Below, one piece after another: positions 1-5,431 of a stretch of 10,124 nucleotides of DNA. The DNA comes from Lachnospiraceae bacterium (lineage in GTDB: Bacteria; Bacillota; Clostridia; Lachnospirales; Lachnospiraceae), in contig JAFOIS010000254.1 in assembly GCA_017420605.1 (NCBI GenBank), positions 1-10,124 of the forward strand, in the 5' to 3' direction. Made by a program: the position numbers and the translations under genes. Under the pieces are notes generated by a model, which saw nothing but the letters and a program-made list of their open reading frames with translations, was not told where the DNA came from and did no database searches. Every line of letters starts with the position of its first letter. The first letter of the stretch is position 1.

Positions 1-201
1 GCGGTCGAAAGTCTTAAGGCGGAACACGTCGATATCCACCTCGGCAATCACCCGGGGAACAATCATACGCTGGAAAAACGGGAGAAGATGATCGCGACCG
101 GGGAAAATCCGTTTCTTTCGGAGACGGACTGGGGCGTTTTCCTTACGGATCTCGAGGCCGGCATAAGGAAAGTCATCGCGGAAGACGCAGCGGAGAAATG
201 A
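1..201 (+). CDS. Metallo-beta-lactamase-fold hydrolase, C-terminal end only
   Basis: The reading frame is open from the first base and ends at TGA (199-201), leaving 66 C-terminal residues; the start lies outside the window. The tail contains HLGNHPGNN, then a charged LEKREKM stretch, GENPF and a closing amphipathic segment (DWGVFLTDLEAGIRKVI). This arrangement resembles the C-terminus of subclass B3-like metallo-beta-lactamase-fold proteins, where the His of an 'xHP' motif is the last zinc ligand (here residue 17 of the fragment) and a 'G-NPF' segment precedes the final helix. The N-terminal HxHxDH metal motif cannot be seen, so substrate and true family are unknown. Many relatives are general hydrolases rather than drug-resistance enzymes. 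The next gene starts 42 nt downstream on the same strand with no terminator between, so the two are probably co-transcribed. Confidence 0.6.
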   Translation, partial: AVESLKAEHVDIHLGNHPGNNHTLEKREKMIATGENPFLSETDWGVFLTDLEAGIRKVIAEDAAEK

Positions 202-243
202 GCCGTCACAAACGTGCGCGGAATATAATGGAGGGAATATACG

Positions 244-1263
244 ATGAGCGAGAATATCCTGTTTCTCAACAACAAGGAAATGGCGGAACTGGGCGCTGCC
301 AACATGCACGCCGTGATCCATGACGTGGAGCGCACCTATGAACTGATGCAGCAGGGCGACGTCATCAATCCCGGCAAATGTGTGCTCCGCTGGGGCAAGA
401 CTGTAGAAGACGAAAATACGTACGGACGCATCAACGCGATGCCGGGCTATATCGGCGGCGAATACGATATGGCCGGGATCAAGTGGATCGGCAGCGGTCC
501 GCAGAACTACAAAAAAGGCCTGCCCAGAGCATCTGTGACCGTGATCCTCAATGATCCGGATACGAAGCTTCCCATCTGCGTCGCGGACGGAACGCAGGTC
601 TCCGCGATGCGCACCGGCGCGTCCGGCGGTGTGGCGATGCGCCTTCTTGCGAAAGAAAACGCAGAAGCGATCACGATGTGCGGCGCGGGCGCCCAGGCGA
701 GGACACAGCTGCAGGCGGCCGTCAGCGTCCGTCCTTCGCTGAAAACGGTCTATGTATATGATATCCGTCCGGAGAGCACGGCAAAGTACATTGAAGAAAT
801 GAAAGCGCTCTATCCGCAGCTCAGCTTCGTTCCGATCGATACGGCGGAAGAGGGCGTGCGGAAGAGCGATATCGTCGACTGCGTGACGCTGGCGTCCGAG
901 CCCATCATCATGGGTAAGTGGCTCCGCCCCGGAACGCTCCTGATGAACATGTCCGATTTCGAGGCGGATTACGAATGCATCCGCCGCTCCGCGAAGATCT
1001 GCGTCGACAACTGGGAAGCCATCAAGCACCGGATGATCAGCACCGCCGCGCTGATGTGGCGTGACGGACTGATTACGGATGACGACATCCACGCGAGCCT
1101 CGGACAGATACTGCTCAGTGAAAAATGCGGGCGGGAAAACGACGAGGAGATCATCTACTTCAACGCGGTCGGCAGCGGCATTATGGATATCGCCGTGGTC
1201 ACGCGCTGCTACAGACAGGCGCTCCGGACCGGAAAAGGAACGGTCGTTCCGTACTGGGTGTAA
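244..1263 (+). CDS. Ornithine cyclodeaminase / mu-crystallin family protein
   Basis: This 339-residue protein has the usual length for the family. The start is set by GGAGGG at 230-235, 8 nt before ATG. Visible motifs are AGIKWIG with Lys80 and SAMRTGA with Arg123, the positions of substrate-carboxylate-binding Lys and Arg in bacterial ornithine cyclodeaminase, and a Rossmann NAD(P) motif CGAGAQAR (146-153). Family members use NAD(H) for deamination/cyclisation of ornithine or for related imine and opine-type redox reactions, and they act in the cytoplasm. The segment that usually carries the catalytic acidic residue (GxHxNxxG...P...E in classical enzymes) reads GTLLMNMSDFEADYE here (230-244) and is shorter, so ornithine as substrate is not assured. 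It follows the metallo-hydrolase gene by 42 nt and is closed by a strong terminator, so it is the last gene of that operon. Family is confident, substrate is not. Confidence 0.88.
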   Translation: MSENILFLNNKEMAELGAANMHAVIHDVERTYELMQQGDVINPGKCVLRWGKTVEDENTYGRINAMPGYIGGEYDMAGIKWIGSGPQNYKKGLPRASVTVILNDPDTKLPICVADGTQVSAMRTGASGGVAMRLLAKENAEAITMCGAGAQARTQLQAAVSVRPSLKTVYVYDIRPESTAKYIEEMKALYPQLSFVPIDTAEEGVRKSDIVDCVTLASEPIIMGKWLRPGTLLMNMSDFEADYECIRRSAKICVDNWEAIKHRMISTAALMWRDGLITDDDIHASLGQILLSEKCGRENDEEIIYFNAVGSGIMDIAVVTRCYRQALRTGKGTVVPYWV

Positions 1264-1300
1264 GATGCGGGGAGAGTCCCGCTTCCCTTTTCGGAATAAT

Positions 1301-1339
1301 AAGCCTGATCGGTGTCTTTGACATTGGTCAGGCTTTTTT
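1301..1339 (+). terminator. Strong rho-independent terminator after the ornithine cyclodeaminase-like gene
   Basis: A near-continuous 16-bp stem runs from 1301-1316 to 1320-1335 (AAGCCTGATCGGTGTC against GACATTGGTCAGGCTT, three G-U pairs) with a TTT loop. The 3' arm merges into six T (1334-1339). It begins 37 nt after the TAA stop. On the minus strand the same hairpin is followed by TTATTATT, so it might also weakly stop transcripts from the convergent oxidoreductase gene. Confidence 0.9.
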
Positions 1340-1425
1340 GGGGAAGCTCATGAGTGATATATCTTTGACATCCAGTGGTATTGTTCAATGTTGACGCAGA
1401 ATGGATTTGTAGAGTAATATGACTG

Positions 1426-1573
1426 CGCCCGAAAGGGTGAGGCACTGCCGAAAGCGACGAATATCGTAAAACGTAACAACCGCCACTCGGCCAAGTGACG
1501 GTTGTTGAACATAGTTTAGCGATCGAATCGAAGCCAACCGCCTGCCGGCAGTGCCTCTGTCATTATTATAATG
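1426..1573. repeat. Nested inverted-repeat element (possible structured RNA or mobile-element relic)
   Basis: Between convergent genes, 1340-1589 contains no credible gene but a dense set of inverted repeats. A perfect 12-bp pair, GAGGCACTGCCG (1439-1450) and CGGCAGTGCCTC (1546-1557), encloses 95 nt. Inside are ACGA/TCGT (1457-1467), a 12-bp single-mismatch hairpin AACAACCGCCACT / AGTGACGGTTGTT with a 6-nt loop (1475-1506), and CGAT/ATCG (1520-1530). Just upstream, 1426-1439 can form a CGCCC-GAAA-GGGTG hairpin with a GNRA tetraloop. A 13-bp palindrome, CATTATTATAATG, lies at 1561-1573. The layout resembles a multibranched RNA with a closing stem, or a roughly 120-bp MITE-like element with short terminal inverted repeats. 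I saw no target-site duplication and no T-run that would make it a plain terminator. I cannot match it to a known RNA family. The rest of the gap (1340-1425) shows nothing I can name. Confidence 0.5.
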
Positions 1574-1589
1574 TTCCGGTACAGCTATT

Positions 1590-2864
1590 TCAAGAACGAT
1601 ATTTGGCCATTTCTACGGGCTTGCCGTTGTTGATCCGGGATTCCTCCGCGGCGAAACAGATGAAATGGCTTTCCATGGAAGCGGCAAGGGAAGTGATGCC
1701 CTCCGGTTCCTCTCCCTGCATATAGTCGATAAATTCGCCCATGAGTCCCTCGTCGCCGCCGGCATGGCCGGGTATCTTTACTTTATCCGGGTTTAAGTCA
1801 TAGACGACAGGCTCTTTGCCGAAAGGCATGACGGTGATGAGGCTGTTCTCGAGATCACCGGTCAGATATCCGTGCGTGCCCATGAACTTCGCGTAGCGCC
1901 CGTGTTCATTGAAGGCGCACATGCTGAAGCTGACCGTGAGTCCGCCCTCCATCTCGAGGTTGACCACCTGATGGTCCACGACGTTGTTGTCGCAGAAGTA
2001 GACGCAGCGGCCGTAGGGGCCCTCTTTGAGCGCGTGGTAAACGCTTTCTTCTGTCGGATTCATGGTAAGAACGTTGCAGGGCCAGCCCTCTTTGTAACGG
2101 ACGCCGGTCCTTTTATTGGTGATGTAGATCTTTTCCGCGTCATACGGGCAGGTCTCTTTCGCTTTGCAGCCGTCCAGGCACCTCATTGCGGCCCCTTCCG
2201 GCGCGTGCTCCGGCGTAAAATGACCGAGAGAGCCGAAGGAACTGACCCGGACGCATCTTCTTCCGGTGAGCCAGACCCAGAGATCCATATCGTGGCAGCA
2301 TTTGGCCAGGATCATGGGGGAGGTGGTGTCGCTGCTCCGCCATTTGCCGCGGACGAAACTGTGCGCCTGATGCCAGTAGCCGACGTCTTCACTGGCCTGT
2401 ATGGACATGAGTTCGCCGAGGATGCCGCTGTCCAGGATCTCCTTCAGCTTGCGGTAGAAGGGCGTGTAGCGGAGTACGTGGCAGATAACGACTTTCCTGC
2501 CGGTCTCCTCTGACCGCGCAAGAAGCGTCCGGCATTCGGTCTCATCCGGGGAAATGGGTTTCTCCATCAGAATGTCGTATCCTTTAGCCAGCGCCATCAG
2601 CCCGTGCGGGACATGCTGCTGATCCTGGGTGCAGATGAGGACGGCGTCCGCAAGCTTCGGCTGTGAAAAGAATTCCTCCGCGCCGGCAAAGCACTTTTCC
2701 GGCGGAAGAGACAGTGCCTCCTGTGCTTCGGCAAGCCGTTCCGGATCGGTATCCGCCACGGCTGTGACGAGGGCGCGGCCTTCCATATGACGGATCGCTT
2801 CTGCATAGCTCCGGCGGCCCCGGGAGCCGAGACCGACAATGGCGATACGGACGATATCTTTCAT
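1590..2864 (-). CDS. Gfo/Idh/MocA family NAD(P)-dependent oxidoreductase
   Basis: This is a 424-residue protein starting at MKDIVRIAIVG. The start is chosen because an upstream AAAGGAGG (complement of 2873-2880) lies about 8 nt before this ATG and the Rossmann fold begins at once; further upstream codons do not look coding. The N-terminal NAD(P)-binding motif is GLGSRG (11-16). The family's signature Lys is in EKP (101-103), and HDMD (191-194) holds the usual His/Asp of the active site. Residues 229-239 form a Cys-rich loop (C229, C233, C239, followed by PYDAEKIY) in the C-terminal half, typical of a subgroup common in gut bacteria. Family members oxidise or reduce sugar, inositol or sugar-acid hydroxyls, and some use NAD to cleave glycosides; the substrate cannot be read from sequence. 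No signal peptide is seen. It is divergent from an aminotransferase gene and shares a 185-nt promoter region with it. Confidence 0.9.
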   Translation of the reverse strand: MKDIVRIAIVGLGSRGRRSYAEAIRHMEGRALVTAVADTDPERLAEAQEALSLPPEKCFAGAEEFFSQPKLADAVLICTQDQQHVPHGLMALAKGYDILMEKPISPDETECRTLLARSEETGRKVVICHVLRYTPFYRKLKEILDSGILGELMSIQASEDVGYWHQAHSFVRGKWRSSDTTSPMILAKCCHDMDLWVWLTGRRCVRVSSFGSLGHFTPEHAPEGAAMRCLDGCKAKETCPYDAEKIYITNKRTGVRYKEGWPCNVLTMNPTEESVYHALKEGPYGRCVYFCDNNVVDHQVVNLEMEGGLTVSFSMCAFNEHGRYAKFMGTHGYLTGDLENSLITVMPFGKEPVVYDLNPDKVKIPGHAGGDEGLMGEFIDYMQGEEPEGITSLAASMESHFICFAAEESRINNGKPVEMAKYRS

Positions 2865-2912
2865 AACACCATCCTCCTTTGGAATGATCTGAATAAGATT
2901 ATCTTTGCTGAT

Positions 2913-2918
2913 ATTATA
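2913..2918 (-). promoter_or_regulatory. Candidate -10 box for the Gfo/Idh/MocA gene
   Basis: On the minus strand this is a perfect TATAAT, about 49 nt before the oxidoreductase ATG. No good -35 hexamer sits 16-18 nt upstream (best is TTCTCT), so the promoter would be weak or activator-dependent. Confidence 0.45.
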
Positions 2919-2973
2919 GCGGAGCGGCACCGCAAAGAGAAGAAAAATGAAACGGGTTTTGCATACATCTCTC

Positions 2974-3002
2974 TTTTCAAAACAGGCACGCCGCGCTATT
3001 AT
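2974..3002 (+). promoter_or_regulatory. Candidate sigma-70-type promoter for the DegT aminotransferase gene
   Basis: TTTTCA (2974-2979) and TATTAT (2997-3002) are separated by 17 nt and lie 48 nt before the ATG at 3050. Matches to TTGACA/TATAAT are 4/6 and 5/6. It would start transcription near 3009 in the divergent intergenic region. Confidence 0.45.
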
Positions 3003-3049
3003 CAAAGCAGGCGGAAGATGCCGCCGATAACGACAGGGAGGAAGGATCG

Positions 3050-4240
3050 ATGAATATTCAGCGCATCTCGGAGTTGGAACGGAAATATGCTTTGGAATCA
3101 CTGGACGGTCAGTTTGAAACGCACAACAACTACCGGTTCGTGACCCGCCTCGAGAAGACCTTCGCGGAAAAAACGGGCACGAAACATGCCGTCGCCTTCG
3201 TGAACGGCACGGCGACACTGCACACGGCGCTCGAAGCCTGCGGCGTCGGTATAGGCGACGAAGTGATCGTTCCGCCGCTTACGATGTCGTCCACCTCGCT
3301 TGCGGTACTGATGGCGAACGCGGTCCCTGTCTTTGCAGACGTCGATGAAAAGACGTTCCTCATCACCGCCGAAGAGATCGAAAAGAAAGTAACGGAAAAG
3401 ACGAAGGCTGTGATCATCGTTTCCCTCTACGGCCTGATGCCGGATATGGACGCGATCATGGCGGTCGCGAAGAAATACGGCCTTGTTGTGATCGAAGACG
3501 ACGCGCAGTGCTTCCTCGGCACCTATAAGGGGCGGAAAGCGGGCACCATCGGAGATATGGGGAGTTTTTCCTTCCAGGCCAGCAAGCACATAACCTCCGG
3601 CGAAGGCGGCATGGTCACGACCGACAACGACGACTACGCGCTGCAGCTGCGGCGGATCTCCGGCCTCGGCTACGGCAGCATCACGATGAAGAAAGCACGG
3701 ATCACGAAAGACGACATTCAGGATCCGGCTTACGAGCGGCATCTGGAACTCGGCTGGAATTACCGCATGTCCGACGTTGCCGGCGCCGTTGCGCTGGCGC
3801 AGACGGAACGCATGGAGGAACTGGTCGCGTGCCGTATGGAAGCGGGCCGTATTCTGGAAGGCGCGATGGAAGGGTGTGAGTGGCTCATCCCGCAGTACAC
3901 GCCCAGCGAGTGTGTCCATGCCTATTGGGCGGTGACGGCGCGCATCGTGCACCCGAAGGCGAGCTGGTACGATTTCCGCCGTAAGTTCATGGAGCTTGGC
4001 GGCGACGGGATCTACGCCGCCTGGAAGCTGAGCTACCTCGAACCGGCATTCCGCAACAAATCGTTCCTCGGCCGCGAGAAGCTGATGGAAGGGTATACGT
4101 ACGAAGAAGGGCTCTGCCCGGTCGCCGAGATGCTGCAGCCGCAGCTTCTGCAGTTCAAGACCAATTACTGGGATACGGCGGAAGCGGAGGCGCAGGCGGA
4201 GATCCTGAAGAAGACGATCCGCTATTTCGACGGGATCTGA
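3050..4240 (+). CDS. DegT/DnrJ/EryC1/StrS family PLP-dependent aminotransferase
   Basis: This 396-residue protein is of normal family length. GGGAGG at 3036-3041 lies 8 nt before the ATG. The fold-type I PLP pattern is clear: NGTATLHTAL (52-61, cofactor phosphate loop), VIEDDAQ (147-153, with Asp150 expected to pair with the pyridine nitrogen), and SFSFQASKHITSGEGGM (172-188), where Lys179 should form the internal Schiff base and the GEGGM that follows is diagnostic. Relatives transfer an amino group from glutamate or glutamine to keto-sugars or keto-inositols (for example scyllo-inosose) in the cytoplasm. The divergent Gfo/Idh/MocA neighbour could supply such a keto substrate by oxidising a hydroxyl, but this pairing is inference. 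The exact substrate is unassigned. Note HNNYRFVTRLEKTFAE at 25-40, where family members often begin their conserved core. It is followed by a long palindrome at 4288-4326. Confidence 0.92.
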   Translation: MNIQRISELERKYALESLDGQFETHNNYRFVTRLEKTFAEKTGTKHAVAFVNGTATLHTALEACGVGIGDEVIVPPLTMSSTSLAVLMANAVPVFADVDEKTFLITAEEIEKKVTEKTKAVIIVSLYGLMPDMDAIMAVAKKYGLVVIEDDAQCFLGTYKGRKAGTIGDMGSFSFQASKHITSGEGGMVTTDNDDYALQLRRISGLGYGSITMKKARITKDDIQDPAYERHLELGWNYRMSDVAGAVALAQTERMEELVACRMEAGRILEGAMEGCEWLIPQYTPSECVHAYWAVTARIVHPKASWYDFRRKFMELGGDGIYAAWKLSYLEPAFRNKSFLGREKLMEGYTYEEGLCPVAEMLQPQLLQFKTNYWDTAEAEAQAEILKKTIRYFDGI

Positions 4241-4287
4241 GAAAACCGCGTACGATCTGAAAAAGTAATAAAGTGATTGAAAACCAA

Positions 4288-4326
4288 CGGGACGGTTCTC
4301 TTTTATGCAAAGAGGACCGTCCCGTC
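4288..4326. terminator. Long palindrome between convergent genes, probable bidirectional terminator / REP-like repeat
   Basis: A 17-bp stem with one G-U pair joins 4288-4304 (ACGGGACGGTTCTCTTT) to 4310-4326 (AAAGAGGACCGTCCCGT) around a 5-nt loop. It lies 48 nt after the aminotransferase stop and 53 nt after the GH94 stop on the other strand. On plus only CTT follows, but on minus TTGGTTTTC follows, so termination of the GH94 transcript is the better fit. The GGGACGGTTCTC core resembles palindromes I recall as repeated in many Firmicute genomes; that recollection is not proof. The 52 nt between it and the GH94 stop show nothing else. Confidence 0.7.
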
Positions 4327-4378
4327 TTGGGTGGTATGAAAAAGAAGTACTGTCACTTGTGTGCAGTCACAGCCGGTA

Positions 4379-5428
4379 TCAGCAGCCGAGTTCTGCTTCC
4401 ACGATCACACGCGTCCCTTCCGGGAAGACCGGCAGTACGTTTCCGGCAACCGGCTGACCGTTCGCGGTCATGCGCTTTACTCCCTTCGAGACCCCGTCCG
4501 GGTTCTTCACGGTGATCGTGTATTCCGCGCCGCGGAATTTCCGGGTCACGCAAAACACTTTCCAGTCCGGCGGAATACAGGGATCGATACGAAGCCCCGC
4601 AAGATCCGGCTTGATGCCGAGGATCGCCTGGGAGACGGAAAGGAAGGTCCAGGCGGCGGTGCCGGTCAGCCAGCTGTTCTTGGCCTCGCCGAAGGTCGCC
4701 GCGTCCCTGCCGGCGATCATCTGGCTGTAGACGTACGGCTCGGTGCGGTGGATCTCGCTGATATCCTCGATATAGGCCGGCGCCGTACGGCGGTACAGAT
4801 CGAACGCGCGGCCGCCGTGTCCGACTTCCGTTTCGGCGCAGACGATCCAGGGATTGTTGTGGCAGAAGATACCGGCATTTTCTTTATAGCCTGGCGGATA
4901 GCTCGAGATCTCGCCGAGGGAGATCTCGTACTTCGTATAGGCCGGTGTAAGCAGAACGATGCCGTATTTCGTCTCGAGCTTTTCCGCTACGCTCCGGAGG
5001 GCGGCCTCGGCTTTCCCGTCGTCAAGACCAATGCCCGCCATGACGCACATCCCCTGCGGCTCGATAAAGATCTTTCCTTCTTCACAGGATGCTCCGCCGA
5101 CTACGCGTCCGAAAGCGTCGTACGCGCGGCGGAACCAGGCGCCGTCCCAGCCCGCGGTGAGGACGGCGTTTTCCACTTCCTTAACGGCAAGAAGCGCATC
5201 GTCCGCCTCTTCCGCAAGGCCCGTATGGCGGCAGATCTCCGCGTAGGCCTTTCCGTATTTGACGAACATGCCGCCGATGAAGACGCTTTCCGCGACCGGG
5301 CCTTCGCTCGGACCTGTCGTCTGGAAGCTCTCGCCGGGTTCCTCGGAAAAGCAGTTGAGGTTCAGGCAGTCGTTCCAGTCCGCCCGCCCGATAAGCGGCA
5401 GGCCGTGCGGACCCAGATGCGTCCTGGT
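4379..5428 (-). CDS. GH94 C-terminal portion after the internal TAG (349 residues)
   Basis: This stretch continues in the same frame as the N-terminal part. It holds [18 protein letters not shown] (469-486 of the full frame), where the second Asp of WND, residue 483, aligns with the general acid of GH94 (Asp492 in chitobiose phosphorylase, Asp490 in Cellulomonas gilvus cellobiose phosphorylase, from memory). It also holds [21 protein letters not shown] (His653, phosphate-binding region), [10 protein letters not shown] (714-723) and a C-terminal beta domain ending [13 protein letters not shown]. The first in-frame ATG is at 5267-5269 (MFVKYGKAY), past the catalytic Asp and with no convincing ribosome site, so independent translation would not restore activity. 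The tail is well preserved with no further disruptions, which suggests the stop is recent, artefactual or suppressed. Confidence 0.75.
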   Translation of the reverse strand, partial: TRTHLGPHGLPLIGRADWNDCLNLNCFSEEPGESFQTTGPSEGPVAESVFIGGMFVKYGKAYAEICRHTGLAEEADDALLAVKEVENAVLTAGWDGAWFRRAYDAFGRVVGGASCEEGKIFIEPQGMCVMAGIGLDDGKAEAALRSVAEKLETKYGIVLLTPAYTKYEISLGEISSYPPGYKENAGIFCHNNPWIVCAETEVGHGGRAFDLYRRTAPAYIEDISEIHRTEPYVYSQMIAGRDAATFGEAKNSWLTGTAAWTFLSVSQAILGIKPDLAGLRIDPCIPPDWKVFCVTRKFRGAEYTITVKNPDGVSKGVKRMTANGQPVAGNVLPVFPEGTRVIVEAELGC

Positions 5429-5431
5429 CTA
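5429..5431 (-). other. In-frame amber (TAG) codon 463 within the GH94 gene
   Basis: The minus strand reads AGC TTC ACT TAG ACC AGG ACG CAT CTG GGT CCG, so the frame is identical before and after. The number of residues between SF and LGPHG equals that in family members as I recall them, so TAG replaces one residue rather than marking an insertion or deletion. A single change from Tyr (TAT/TAC), Gln (CAG), Lys (AAG), Glu (GAG) or Trp (TGG) would create it. Confidence 0.9.

Noticed and set aside
1315..1371. A 10-bp direct repeat TCTTTGACAT at 1315 and 1362.
   Set aside because: There are only two copies, one lies in a terminator loop and stem, and no longer similarity surrounds them; chance is adequate.
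1420..1520. A lysine-type riboswitch, suggested by GAAAGGGTGAGGCACTGCCGA.
   Set aside because: Only a short resemblance to the 3' half is seen, the 5' motifs are not convincing, and no gene starts downstream on either strand.
1439..1557. A complete insertion sequence or 5S rRNA of similar length.
   Set aside because: There is no transposase reading frame and no target-site duplication, and the sequence does not carry conserved 5S features.
2947..2964. A cre or LacI-type operator (ATGAAACGGGTTTTGCAT) before the aminotransferase gene.
   Set aside because: The half-sites are not symmetric around CG and the spacing is off by one from the cre consensus.
2865..3218. A 118-codon N-terminal extension of the Gfo/Idh/MocA frame.
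   Set aside because: It would overlap the divergent aminotransferase start and the promoter region, and the ideal ribosome site and Rossmann motif place the start at 2864.
5270..5431. A frameshift or two separate genes in the GH94 region.
   Set aside because: The two halves are in the same frame (the starts 6841 and 5269 differ by a multiple of three) and the conserved [15 protein letters not shown] segment lies in frame directly after the TAG, so it is one gene with a nonsense codon.
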